34,425 nucleotides of DNA from Cloacibacillus sp. (lineage in GTDB: Bacteria; Synergistota; Synergistia; Synergistales; Synergistaceae): assembly GCF_020860125.1 (NCBI RefSeq), contig NZ_JAJBUX010000125.1, forward strand, positions 1 to 34,425, in the 5' to 3' direction. Of this stretch, positions 8,987 to 16,826 are shown one piece after another. The position numbers and the translations under genes are program-made. The stretch's first letter is position 1; each line of letters starts with the position of its first letter. A model generated the notes under the pieces. The model did not search any database. It was not told the DNA's origin and saw only the letters and a program-made list of their open reading frames with translations.

Positions 8987-10347
8987 GCTTCGCTGCCTCC
9001 CACCGTGAGCCCTTCAATGAGCATGGAGGGCTGGCCGTCCGTCACCGGCACGCCCTGTCCCGACTTTCCGCAGATCCCGGGGTCCATGATGAGATTATCG
9101 CCGAGCGCCGATATCTTCGACAGCGCCTCGGGGCCGTTTCCCGTCAGTATAGCGCCGCGTACCGGCACCGTAACCTTCCCCTTTTCGATGAGATATCCCT
9201 CGGTGACGTAAAACACGAAGTCCCCGGAAGTCGGATCCACCTCGCCGCCGCCCATCTTTTTAACGTAGAGGCCGTTTTCTGTCCGCGCGAGCATCGTCTC
9301 AAAGCCGTCGCCGCCCGGTATCAGGTAGGTGTTGCTCATACGGGGCACGGGGATGTTGTGGTACGATTCGCGGCGGCCGTTGCCCGTCAGGGGCAGGCCG
9401 TAGAGCTGGGATGAGAGGACGTCGGTAATATATCCCTTCAAAACGCCGTTTTCGATGAGGACGGTACGCTGCGCGGGAGTCCCCTCGTCGTCGAAGCGGT
9501 ACGCGCCGTAGAGCCCCGGCATCGCCGCGTCGTCGATCATCGTGACGCTTTCGTGCGCCACCTTCTCGCCGATGCGGCCGCGGTAGACGGAATAATCCTT
9601 CTCCACGATATCGGCCTCAAGACCGTGGCCGCAGGCCTCGTGTATGATCGTGCCGCCAGCCTCCCCGTCCATGAGAACGTTCATCGTACCGGCGGGACAG
9701 GGGCGCGCCTCAAGCATCAGCAGCGCGCGGCGCAGAGCCGTGCGCGCCACCTCGAGCGGTGTTGCGCCGCACCAGAAGTCCGCCTCGCCCAGCGACATGC
9801 AGCGGCGTTCGGAACCGGTCTGCAGCACCCCGTCTCGTTCGGCGATCACCTGCGCCGCGAAGGACGAATAATAGCGGCGGTCAAAGGCCGCCGTCCCGTC
9901 CGGCCTGATTATCAGCACATGACGGTGTGAGACGGAATAACGGTAAGAGCTCTGCCTTATATGTTTGGATTCCTTTTTTATCGTTTCGTCGATCTCGCGG
10001 AAAAAATCCACCGCCGGGGGCGCGATAGGCTCTCCCCTCTCCATCAGAGGCTTCGGCGAAGTGCTCTCTCTCAGCCCCTCCATACCGGCGGAGGCGACGC
10101 ACTCGGCGAAAGAGGCAGCCACCGAGGCCTCATCGTTCCCCGGGGCGTGCGCGTAGAAGGTCCTGCCCCCGACGATCACGCGGCTTCCCGCGCCGTCGGA
10201 GGTCGACGACGAGATGCCGTCTATCTTCCCGTCCTCAAAATGCACGGAGTGCCCCTCGCCGCTCTGGATGAAGATATCGGCGTACTGGGCTCCCCTCTTG
10301 AGCGTCTCCTCTATATTTTCGTGCAAGAAATTCAATTTGTCAGTCAT
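8983..10347 (-). CDS. tldD: Metalloprotease TldD homologue
   Basis: 454 residues, the usual TldD size. The zinc-binding HExxxH is at residues 236-241 within HEACGHGLEAD, the TldD hallmark, and the C-terminal GGGEVDPTSGDF and GICGKSGQGVPVTDGQP blocks match the family. TldD works as a heterodimer with TldE (PmbA) as a protease on unfolded peptides, for example in processing of microcin B17 and degradation of CcdA antitoxin. No tldE is in this window, so the partner, if present, is elsewhere. The gene has 4-nt overlaps with both neighbours (the DUF4911-like gene upstream, ftsK downstream), showing tight translational coupling. Confidence 0.94.
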   Translation of the reverse strand: MTDKLNFLHENIEETLKRGAQYADIFIQSGEGHSVHFEDGKIDGISSSTSDGAGSRVIVGGRTFYAHAPGNDEASVAASFAECVASAGMEGLRESTSPKPLMERGEPIAPPAVDFFREIDETIKKESKHIRQSSYRYSVSHRHVLIIRPDGTAAFDRRYYSSFAAQVIAERDGVLQTGSERRCMSLGEADFWCGATPLEVARTALRRALLMLEARPCPAGTMNVLMDGEAGGTIIHEACGHGLEADIVEKDYSVYRGRIGEKVAHESVTMIDDAAMPGLYGAYRFDDEGTPAQRTVLIENGVLKGYITDVLSSQLYGLPLTGNGRRESYHNIPVPRMSNTYLIPGGDGFETMLARTENGLYVKKMGGGEVDPTSGDFVFYVTEGYLIEKGKVTVPVRGAILTGNGPEALSKISALGDNLIMDPGICGKSGQGVPVTDGQPSMLIEGLTVGGSEA

Positions 10348-10595
10348 GCCATAGCCTCTCCCGTATAGTTCGTCTCTTCGTCGATCTTTGTCTCTATGCC
10401 CTCGCCCCGCAGGGACTCCATCATCTCCATGAGATATGGCAGCTGCTCCTTCGGACTGAAGACGGTGATCTTACCGGCCTTCGCGTCGTCCGTCTGGAGA
10501 AAGCCGATGCCCTCCGCGGCGTCTATTATCCAACTGATATAGTATATATCCTTTTGCGGCACTATGAAGCGCACCGCGGCTATCTCCGGCTTCAC
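10344..10595 (-). CDS. Small DUF4911-like protein
   Basis: 83 residues with GTG start that overlaps the mltG stop as GTGA and whose own stop overlaps the tldD ATG. The pattern PQKDIYYISWIIDAAEGIGFLQT, then a short beta-strand and a C-terminal helix (YLMEMMESLRGEGI), resembles the DUF4911 family, small cytoplasmic proteins of unknown function; the fold looks like a single alpha/beta (ACT-like or ferredoxin-like) unit. This family match is from memory of the pattern and was not searched. The C-terminal tail after about residue 70 looks disordered. Function unknown; the context suggests only co-expression with cell-envelope and division genes. Confidence 0.8.
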   Translation of the reverse strand: MKPEIAAVRFIVPQKDIYYISWIIDAAEGIGFLQTDDAKAGKITVFSPKEQLPYLMEMMESLRGEGIETKIDEETNYTGEAMA

Positions 10596-11602
10596 AGCCC
10601 CAGCTTCCTCTGCTTCGCGAGGTGTTCCTCGTAGCTCTTGCTGAAAATATGCCGCCCGTCCCCGCCCGCGAAAAAGAAGAGGTAATCGCTCTCCTTAGGC
10701 GACAGCGCGCTCTTCCACGAATCCTCCGAGGGAACGCAGATCGGGCCCGGCGGCAGTCCTCCGGATATATAGGTGTTGTAAGGTGAATCTATCTCTAGAT
10801 CCCGGTAAGAGAGGCGGCTCTTTTTTATGTTCCGCTCGTCCCAGGCGTAGATGACGGTGGCGCAGGACTGAAGCCGCATATTCTTTTCAAGGCGCTTGAG
10901 GAAGATACCGGCGAGGACCGGCCGCTCGTCCGCGGACTTCGCCTCCCCTTCGACGAGCGAGGCGAGAATACCGCTCTTCATCACCGCGTCAGGCGTCGTG
11001 CCCGGCGCGATAGACGCGCCGACCCGTTCGTACCAGAGCGCGGAGGCCCTTCTGACAAATTCAGCCGCCGCCTGTGGCCCCGGAGCGAGGAAATAGGTCT
11101 CGGGAAGCAGGAAGATAAGGCGCTCCTCCTTTTTTCGCGGCAGCCACTCCCTGACCGCGGGCGGGAAATTTTCCGCATCCTCCATCGCCGCGTTGAGATA
11201 TGACTCCCCCTCCGCGCTGCTGCCGAAAAGGGCGGCGACCCGCTTGTAGCGGAAGCCTGGTATCAAAGTCACGCGGTTCGCGGTGGGTTTCGCCCGCGCC
11301 AGCTGCCGCGCGACGCCGGCGGGAGTGGACTTATAAAGGCTGTAAAGCCCGGGCTTCAAGCGGCGGTCAATACCAATCTCCGCCATCGCGCGCGCCAGCT
11401 CCCCTGCGTCGTCCACCGCGCCGGCCTTCGCGATGATCTCCGCCGCCCCGCGCGCCGAAACGCCGCTGGGAATGACCGCTTCGACCGAGACGGACAGACT
11501 CTTAGGCAACTCCGGGTATTTGTACGGAAGATAAAAACAGATAAAACAGTATACAGAAGCTGTAAACAAAAATAACAGAAGCTCCTCGCCCTTTTTCCTC
11601 AT
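10592..11602 (-). CDS. mltG: Endolytic murein transglycosylase MltG
   Basis: 336 residues. Cleaves nascent peptidoglycan glycan strands and so sets their length. A single membrane segment lies at about residues 8-26, a LysM-like subdomain follows, and the YceG catalytic domain contains ASLVEGEAKSADERP at 214-228 with the predicted catalytic glutamate at 218. The family's NMRLQSCATVIYAW and SPYNTYISGGLPPGPI blocks are intact. The start at 11602 is preceded by GGGAGAGG; the open frame runs 60 codons further upstream, but that part is not MltG-like and includes the promoter. First gene of the mltG, DUF4911-like, tldD, ftsK chain. Confidence 0.93.
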   Translation of the reverse strand: MRKKGEELLLFLFTASVYCFICFYLPYKYPELPKSLSVSVEAVIPSGVSARGAAEIIAKAGAVDDAGELARAMAEIGIDRRLKPGLYSLYKSTPAGVARQLARAKPTANRVTLIPGFRYKRVAALFGSSAEGESYLNAAMEDAENFPPAVREWLPRKKEERLIFLLPETYFLAPGPQAAAEFVRRASALWYERVGASIAPGTTPDAVMKSGILASLVEGEAKSADERPVLAGIFLKRLEKNMRLQSCATVIYAWDERNIKKSRLSYRDLEIDSPYNTYISGGLPPGPICVPSEDSWKSALSPKESDYLFFFAGGDGRHIFSKSYEEHLAKQRKLGL

Positions 11603-11640
11603 AAACGCCTCTCCCTCTGGTATTTGCGCATCTTTGTTAT

Positions 11641-11670
11641 TATATATTAAAAATGGCTGACTGTAAGCAA
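11641..11670 (-). promoter_or_regulatory. Probable promoter of the mltG operon
   Basis: On the minus strand TTGCTT (11670-11665) and TATATA (11646-11641) are spaced 18 nt apart, about 40 nt upstream of the mltG ATG. A TATAAT (11644-11639) overlaps the second box with 20-nt spacing. Confidence 0.5.
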
Positions 11671-11798
11671 AGCATAAAATTTTGCCGGTTATGAAGATGA
11701 CCGAGGCGTGGCCGCGCTGTGCCGTGGGGTTGAATTGGAGACTGGCGGCATTAGTGTGTGGTTTTGGCACTGTTGGGCACAAAGGCAGGACCTGAAGT

Positions 11799-11890
11799 CG
11801 CTGGACTCCGGGGCAAGCCCGGAGTGACGGAAGAGGCGGGGTTGTTGTTGTCTTGTCGCTCCGGCCTCCGAGCCGGAGCCTAGTGGCGTT
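11799..11890. repeat. Two-hairpin intergenic palindromic repeat, copy A
   Basis: Two units sit tail to tail. Unit one has stem ACTCCGGG (11805-11812)/CCCGGAGT (11818-11825) with loop GCAAG, preceded by GTCGCTGG and followed by GACGG. Unit two has stem GCTCCGGC (11858-11865)/GCCGGAGC (11872-11879) with loop CTCCGA, in the opposite orientation. The whole 90-bp pair is present in reverse orientation at 16561-16651. Confidence 0.85.
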
Positions 11891-11969
11891 GGGGTTGGAG
11901 TTGGGCTATAGCGTAGTGAAGTGAATACAACAGGACCTGGCGGTGTTGGGGCTGTCCTGTCGTTACGAA

Positions 11970-12019
11970 TCAAGCCCGGAGGGACGAGAGGGTGGCTCTT
12001 TCGTCGTCTCCGGGCTTGA
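11970..12019. repeat. 12-bp perfect inverted repeat, degenerate member of the same family
   Basis: TCAAGCCCGGAG (11970-11981) and CTCCGGGCTTGA (12008-12019) pair perfectly, with a further GACGA (11983-11987)/TCGTC (12001-12005). The arms match half-units of the two-hairpin repeat. It could form a stable hairpin at the 3' end of the minus-strand Synergist-CTERM transcript, but no U-tract follows. Confidence 0.7.
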
Positions 12020-12132
12020 CTTGGGCTTAGTCTTTCTGACTTGCCTTATCCATTTGGTTCTGCCTTGTTGCCTTTGTTTTACTTATTCTGCTTCGCCTTG
12101 TTTTTCCTGCCCTGCCTTATTCCCTTCCAGTC

Positions 12133-15100
12133 TTACCTTTTCTTTCTCCATGCCAGCGGCAGGAGGGCGAGGAGCGCAAGCGCTCCGAGGCCGGCGCTGC
12201 ATCCGCCGCCGGAACCGCCGTTATGTTCGATGGAGTTCCAGAGGACCTTATACTGGCTCCTGGGGTCGCGTTGTTCCGAGGCGAAGAGGTAGGGTGAGAA
12301 GGCACGTACCGCCACACCGTTGTCGTAGTCGCAGTTCTTCGGGTCGTAGACAAAGCTGAAGGTGCGCTCCTCCCCCGCCCTGATGAGGGGGAATTCCGTC
12401 GCGCCGAGCAGCGAGCGGTTGACGCCTCTTTTGCCAGCGAGCAGCCCTACGCGCAGCAGAGGCACGTAGTTTATCTCTTTTTCTTTGCCGCCGATGTTGA
12501 GCCTGCCCCCCGTGTATTTCACCCTGACGTCGATCTTCATCTTCTTAGAACGCGATTTTTCGTCGATCGTCAGCGGCTCTTGGGAGACGGTGCCGTCCTT
12601 CGCCATTTCGTAGGCCGTGACGCCGGTTATCGCGATATCGGGATAGTTCTCGACGGAGACGGAGGCCGCGCGCGCGACGTTTGCCGCCTGGGCGCTCACC
12701 GTGCCGAAGAAGTCCTGCGGGTCGTAGCTCCCGACCATTATGTAGCCGTGGTCGTTGTCGGTGCTGAGCTGCTCGCCGTCGTATGATATCACCGCGTGCA
12801 GCCAGCCGAGGCCGGTATCCTTGGGGGCCGTCCAGCCGTTGAGAACGGCGTAGTCCCAGTTGTCTCCGCTATCCGAGTTCCCGGTGCGTCCGTTTATACT
12901 CTTGATGGACGCCGGATTGTCGCCGGTTATCTCTTCACAGCCGCCGTCCGAGGCCGGGTTCGCGGCGGGATAGTTTGTCCCTCCCTCTGTCCAGGGCTGG
13001 TAATAGAATTTGACCTTGACCTCCCTTGTATTAACGAAGCTGTAGTTTATCACGCGCAGGCTCAGGTTGTATTTCTGTCCGCATTCGAGCAGTTTTGTCG
13101 CGGTGCCGTGATTGTCTCCCGTCTGTGCCTGCGAAGCATCCTCCTGCTTCTCGAAGCTCAGGCCGCGCATCTGGCGGCTCGTATTCGGGTTGTCGTTTTC
13201 GGCTAGGTAGTAGACCATGCTTTCGATGTTGTGTCCGGCGGATTTATTCTTTATATCGTTGTTCCAGCGGAAGGGCAGCAGCAGCCCGGGGTCGGCGTAG
13301 GTCATGTAGGGGCTGCCGGGCCCCCATATCCTGCTTTGGAACGATTCAAGTTCCGGCACGGCGTAGCCGACGCAGAAGGCTCCGTCGTCATGCGTGAAGT
13401 AGGCGATGTCCGACTTGAACTGCATGTCGGAGGCGCTCCAGCTATCGGTGTACATCGTATAATTGCGTGCGCCGGGCCAGGCCATCGTCACGCCGAACAT
13501 TGCCGAGGCGTCGGTGGTCGTCGTCGAGTCCGTGCCCCATGTATAGTCCCCGTTAAGGTCAATTTTGATGGTAGATTCCCTGGTAAGTTTTCCACCTATT
13601 GTTGGATGTATATAGGCATGGGCTCCGCCAGTTTGGCTGACATGCTTCATATCAGAGTGTTTAGACGAGGTGGAGGCGTCCATATGGAACTCGCTCGCGT
13701 CAAGGTTGCCGATAATGTTGCCGGTGCCGGAGATAAATACCTCGCCGTTGATGTCGGACAAGGGGTTATACGGATTGATAGATATTTTTGCCTCCTTCCC
13801 CTGCGGGTATCCCGTTATATCTGTGAGCCGCTTGGGATAGGTAAAGAGGTTATAGTTGTCGTGCAGCGGCTCGTACCACGAGATGCTCCTTCCCGGCGTC
13901 GGAGTGAAGGTCGAGGCCGTCTCCGTGGGGACGATAAACTGGAAGTAGTTCTGCGCCTTGTATTCAACGCCGGCGTCGTCGGAAGCCGTTATGAACCTCT
14001 TATCCGCCGGCAGGATTATCGGATAGCGGCAGACGCTGTAATCATTGGCCCGGTAATAGAGCTGGTCGTCCCGGTCCGCCCTGTAGGAGAAGGTATAATT
14101 CATGGCCGACGTATATTCGTCCGTATTTTCCCTTACCCGGTCGGCGCCGTACTGCCCGCCAATGTCGAGCATCGGGTCTTCATTGGCGATGTTCTCCGAA
14201 CGGTGGAATATTTTATCGACCACGCTGCCCTTGTGCGAAATCTCAAGTCCTAAGGAGGCGCCGGTTTTCAGGCCGTGCGTACCTGTTTCGGACGAGGAGC
14301 TCCCCCATTCGCCGTTGAGCTGCATGCCGGTGTAGTAGCCGTCGGTGTCAAATACTGCGAAGGAGTCGAGCGTCACCTTGCCGTCCTCCTCGGCATAACC
14401 CGACAGCGCGCTGCCGGCGGCGCGCACGCGGTCCCAGTGTTTCGGCGGCGCCTGCGTCACCATATAGAGCTCGATGTTGTCCTCCACCGTGATGACCGTC
14501 GGCGCGCCTACTACGAGGCTTTCCTCATAAAAATCTACGGCCTGCACTATCGATCCGATGCCATAGGTCGAAGCCGTGTCGTACTTTCCCTTGCCATTCA
14601 GTTTTAATCCCTCGCCGGAAGACCAGGAGAAAACACCCACGTAATGGGCAGAATAATTTTTGTCGACTGTCGAATGGCTGTAAGGTCCCGTACACCCCAC
14701 CGCGATCTGGGCCCTTCTGGACTGGGGGTCATAGATGAAATAGCCGGTGCAGAGCGAATGGCGGATATAGTCGGGGTTGAGGGTCCAGCCCATCTCCTTG
14801 AAATCGTGCAGGTTATATTCGTATTTCGACCCAAGGCCAGTTATGTCGGCCCCCTTTGGGCTGTTCCAGTCGTGGATATAGAGGATGAGCTGATTTTCAC
14901 CGCTTCTTTTGACGCCGAGCGTCCACATCAGCTCGCCGAATCCGTCACCGTCAATGTCGGCGATAGCGGCGTTCAGCGGAGAGGCGGTGACGCCGGAGAG
15001 CGACGACAGGTAGACGCCGGTCGGAGCGGAATCTGCCGTTTTGGCAAAGTCGCCCGCTTTCCATTGGTAGACACTCATCGCGACGGAGCCGTCGGAGAGG

Positions 15101-15453
15101 GGTTTCAGCAGCACCAGCTCGTCGTGGCCGTCGCCATTGAGGTCCCCGGCGGCCAGCCCGCCGCTGTAGTAGGATTCCGACGAGGAGCCGGTATCTTCCG
15201 CATATATCTGCGAAGAGGTAAATCCGCCGCCGTCGCCGGCCCCGATCCTATATATTTCCAGCCGGTTGCCGTCGTTGGGGTCGCCGGTGCTTCTGGAAAA
15301 ATAGACCGCGGCCTCCGCTTTGCCGTCATCGTCAAAATCCCCGATTGTCATCCGGTAGCTGAGCGCGCCCCTAAAGCTCCCAGAATTCACCCCCAGGGCC
15401 GTACCCCCGCCGTTGACATAGTAGTATTTGACCTCTCCCGCTTCCCACGGCAC
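12133..15453 (-). CDS. C-terminal fragment of the broken Synergist-CTERM protein
   Basis: 1106 codons read in one frame from a GTG (15453) inside the first 196-bp copy. The GTG is a valine codon of the intact protein and has no visible ribosome site, so this is unlikely to be a natural start. The fragment carries most FG-GAP-type repeats, the beta-rich middle, including a segment with many Ser/Thr/Asp that resembles cell-surface beta-sandwiches, and the CTERM tail. A gene caller may report it as a separate gene. Confidence 0.6.
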   Translation of the reverse strand: MPWEAGEVKYYYVNGGGTALGVNSGSFRGALSYRMTIGDFDDDGKAEAAVYFSRSTGDPNDGNRLEIYRIGAGDGGGFTSSQIYAEDTGSSSESYYSGGLAAGDLNGDGHDELVLLKPLSDGSVAMSVYQWKAGDFAKTADSAPTGVYLSSLSGVTASPLNAAIADIDGDGFGELMWTLGVKRSGENQLILYIHDWNSPKGADITGLGSKYEYNLHDFKEMGWTLNPDYIRHSLCTGYFIYDPQSRRAQIAVGCTGPYSHSTVDKNYSAHYVGVFSWSSGEGLKLNGKGKYDTASTYGIGSIVQAVDFYEESLVVGAPTVITVEDNIELYMVTQAPPKHWDRVRAAGSALSGYAEEDGKVTLDSFAVFDTDGYYTGMQLNGEWGSSSSETGTHGLKTGASLGLEISHKGSVVDKIFHRSENIANEDPMLDIGGQYGADRVRENTDEYTSAMNYTFSYRADRDDQLYYRANDYSVCRYPIILPADKRFITASDDAGVEYKAQNYFQFIVPTETASTFTPTPGRSISWYEPLHDNYNLFTYPKRLTDITGYPQGKEAKISINPYNPLSDINGEVFISGTGNIIGNLDASEFHMDASTSSKHSDMKHVSQTGGAHAYIHPTIGGKLTRESTIKIDLNGDYTWGTDSTTTTDASAMFGVTMAWPGARNYTMYTDSWSASDMQFKSDIAYFTHDDGAFCVGYAVPELESFQSRIWGPGSPYMTYADPGLLLPFRWNNDIKNKSAGHNIESMVYYLAENDNPNTSRQMRGLSFEKQEDASQAQTGDNHGTATKLLECGQKYNLSLRVINYSFVNTREVKVKFYYQPWTEGGTNYPAANPASDGGCEEITGDNPASIKSINGRTGNSDSGDNWDYAVLNGWTAPKDTGLGWLHAVISYDGEQLSTDNDHGYIMVGSYDPQDFFGTVSAQAANVARAASVSVENYPDIAITGVTAYEMAKDGTVSQEPLTIDEKSRSKKMKIDVRVKYTGGRLNIGGKEKEINYVPLLRVGLLAGKRGVNRSLLGATEFPLIRAGEERTFSFVYDPKNCDYDNGVAVRAFSPYLFASEQRDPRSQYKVLWNSIEHNGGSGGGCSAGLGALALLALLPLAWRKKR

Positions 15454-15755
15454 TGTTGCTTTTTCATAGAGCGATTTGCCGTCGACGAGCAGCAGGCGCG
15501 CGTAGGCCTCGCCGTCGGCCGCCGTAGTGCAGAAGGCGACCAGATAGTCGGCGTATCCGCGCGCCCCTAAAGCTCCCAGAATTCACCCCCAGGGCCGTAC
15601 CCCCGCCGTTGACATAGTAGTATTTGACCTCTCCCGCTTCCCACGGCACTGTTGCTTTTTCATAGAGCGATTTGCCGTCGACGAGCAGCAGGCGCGCGTA
15701 GGCCTCGCCGTCGGCCGCCGTAGTGCAGAAGGCGACCAGATAGTCGGCGTATCCG
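15363..15755. repeat. Perfect 196-bp tandem duplication inside the surface protein gene
   Basis: 15363-15558 is repeated at 15559-15754, identical by eye along its length, plus one shared G at 15755. The first mismatches are at 15362/15558 and 15560/15756. 196 is not divisible by three, so the extra copy shifts the frame; removing one copy restores it exactly. Such a perfect copy is either very recent or an assembly artefact. Confidence 0.95.
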
Positions 15756-16255
15756 TCGCCGTTCCAGTCGAAGGCGGCAAGATCGTGCGCTCTGCTGCGG
15801 TCCAGCTGCATGCCGCCGCACTCGTAGGCCGGAGCCACACCGGGAATAATTATTTCTTTCATAAAATATAATCCGTATTTATCGTCGTCTCGCAGTGAGA
15901 GGCAGAGCTCGTTAGTACCATCGTCATGGTGCGAGAGATATGAGCCGACGTGGAGGTTCTTCCTCACCGTGACCGAGGTGTCGCCGCAGAGGTCGGGCGA
16001 GAGCGTGACCTCCCGCGGGATGAAGCCCTCCACGGCGGCCGAGGCAAAGACGCTGAAAGAGGGTAGTGCTGTCTTACTAGAAAAACAATAGTCATATTCG
16101 TCGTTATCATCCATATCGTCGTTATCCTTGTCAGTGAAGACAATATTTTCCATATCTCCCATGTTAGTCTCGCGTGTTACAAGCAATCTCTGCTTGGGGA
16201 CCAGGCGCGCGTTCTTTAACATGCCCAGCGGGTCTTTCGCAACCGAATCCGGCAC
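15464..16255 (-). CDS. N-terminal fragment of the broken Synergist-CTERM protein
   Basis: 263 codons from a GTG at 16255 (PDSVAKDPLGMLKNARLVPK). It holds an acidic linker (DKDNDDMDDNDEYDYCF), a beta-rich segment and the first FG-GAP loop, DWNGDGYADYL. The last 30 or so residues, rich in Arg, are out-of-frame translation caused by the 196-bp duplication. Upstream the same frame runs back through RLLRADADPTG to the G7 tract, where it would join the signal anchor. Confidence 0.6.
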   Translation of the reverse strand: MPDSVAKDPLGMLKNARLVPKQRLLVTRETNMGDMENIVFTDKDNDDMDDNDEYDYCFSSKTALPSFSVFASAAVEGFIPREVTLSPDLCGDTSVTVRKNLHVGSYLSHHDDGTNELCLSLRDDDKYGLYFMKEIIIPGVAPAYECGGMQLDRSRAHDLAAFDWNGDGYADYLVAFCTTAADGEAYARLLLVDGKSLYEKATVPWEAGEVKYYYVNGGGTALGVNSGSFRGARIRRLSGRLLHYGGRRRGLRAPAARRRQIAL

Positions 16256-16291
16256 GCCGGTCGGGTCGGCGTCGGCTCTTAAAAGTCTATA

Positions 16292-16298
16292 CCCCCCC
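16292..16298. repeat. Homopolymer of seven C (G7 on the coding strand) at a frame break
   Basis: The tract follows the codons for AVAAIY of the signal anchor. With seven Gs the frame ends at a TAG two codons later; with six it continues as GGYRLLRADADPTGVPDS into the main ORF. This is a typical site for slipped-strand change and also for sequencing error. Confidence 0.8.
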
Positions 16299-16452
16299 GT
16301 ATATAGCCGCCACCGCGGCCACGATAAAGAGGGCCGCTAAGAGGCCTCTGCCGAGAAATTTTTTGCGCAGTTCGTCAAAACGCATCACGCCACTTCCTCC
16401 CATAAGTTTCCGTAAGGTTTTTATTCTTTTTACTTTGTGCGATCGTTTCCTG

Positions 16453-16461
16453 ATTATATCA
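16453..16461 (-). promoter_or_regulatory. Extended -10 promoter for the Synergist-CTERM gene
   Basis: On the minus strand TGATATAAT forms an extended -10 element, about 70 nt upstream of the ATG at 16385. No good -35 box is seen. The element lies within the palindrome CTGATTATATCAG (16450-16462), which could bind a repressor. Confidence 0.45.
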
Positions 16462-16560
16462 GAAAATAGGTAAAATTACGCATTTATTGCAAAATTAGGA
16501 GAAACGGCAGTACCAACTGCATGTAATTTTGTCAACAGGCGGCGCGGGGAAAACAAAATC

Positions 16561-16651
16561 GACGCCGCTGGGCTCCGGCTCGGAGGCCGGAGCGATAAAA
16601 TAAAACCAAGCCCCGTCCCTTCCGTCACTCCGGGCTTGACCCGGAGTCCAG
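16561..16651. repeat. Two-hairpin intergenic palindromic repeat, copy B
   Basis: Stem GCTCCGGC (16572-16579)/GCCGGAGC (16586-16593) with loop TCGGAG, then stem ACTCCGGG (16627-16634)/CCCGGAGT (16640-16647) with loop CTTGA. The pair is copy A in reverse orientation, including the outer CGCTGG ends. It lies between the divergent Synergist-CTERM gene and the serine operon promoter. Confidence 0.85.
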
Positions 16652-16759
16652 CGTCCCTAGGTTTTGCTTTTGTTTTGTCGGCGTTACGCCGCTGTCTCCG
16701 GCGTGGAATGCCGTTTTTGCCGCCGGTAAAAATTCCTCGGCGGATAGGGGCATTAAGTA

Positions 16760-16788
16760 TTGACATTAAGAAAAGTTAGGCGTATAAA
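16760..16788 (+). promoter_or_regulatory. Consensus sigma-70 promoter of the serine operon
   Basis: TTGACA (16760-16765) and TATAAA (16783-16788) are separated by exactly 17 nt. Transcription should begin near 16795, giving a leader of about 240 nt before the first enzyme gene. The near-perfect promoter suggests strong initiation, with control exerted later by attenuation. Confidence 0.85.
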
Positions 16789-16826
16789 CGTAAGCTAATT
16801 AAACTTTGAGTCAAAGGAGAAGGCAA

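Larger units (their letters stand above)
11671..12132. other. Intergenic region with palindromic repeats and a pyrimidine-rich tract
   Basis: No gene seen. It contains a two-hairpin repeat (11799-11890), a 12-bp inverted repeat (11970-12019) and, at about 12030-12132, a C/T-rich stretch on the plus strand with irregular repeats of CTGCCTT/TTGCCTT. On the minus strand that stretch would be a purine-rich 3' tail of the Synergist-CTERM gene. Confidence 0.5.
12133..16385 (-). pseudogene. Synergist-CTERM FG-GAP repeat surface protein, frame broken twice (pseudogene or phase-variable)
   Basis: The reading frame would run from the ATG at 16385 (GGGAGG 10 nt upstream) to the TAA at 12133. The N-terminus is a signal anchor, MRFDELRKKFLGRGLLAALF then IVAAVAAIYGG, followed directly by a G7 tract (16298-16292) after which the frame stops; with six Gs it would continue into the next ORF. 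A perfect 196-bp tandem duplication (15363-15755) causes the second shift. With both corrected the product is 1351 residues: integrin-like FG-GAP/VCBS calcium-loop repeats (DWNGDGYADYL, DFDDDGKAEA, DLNGDGHDEL, DIDGDGFGEL), a long beta-rich body, and the C-terminal tail SGGGCSAGLGALALLALLPL plus WRKKR, the Synergist-CTERM sorting signal. The protein is probably exported and processed at this tail. No ligand can be named. Confidence 0.85.

Noticed and set aside
11602..11782. Long N-terminal extension of MltG (60 extra codons)
   Set aside because: The extension covers the promoter, lacks MltG similarity and the ATG at 11602 has its own ribosome site directly before the membrane segment.
11799..12019. 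CRISPR array
   Set aside because: The repeated pieces are palindromic units of alternating orientation without regular spacers, and no cas genes are present.
13231..14253. 340-codon plus-strand ORF opposite the Synergist-CTERM gene
   Set aside because: Its sequence has no recognisable domain and mirrors a strongly coding minus-strand frame; it is a GC-rich shadow. The same applies to the 308-codon plus-strand ORF at 14644-15570.
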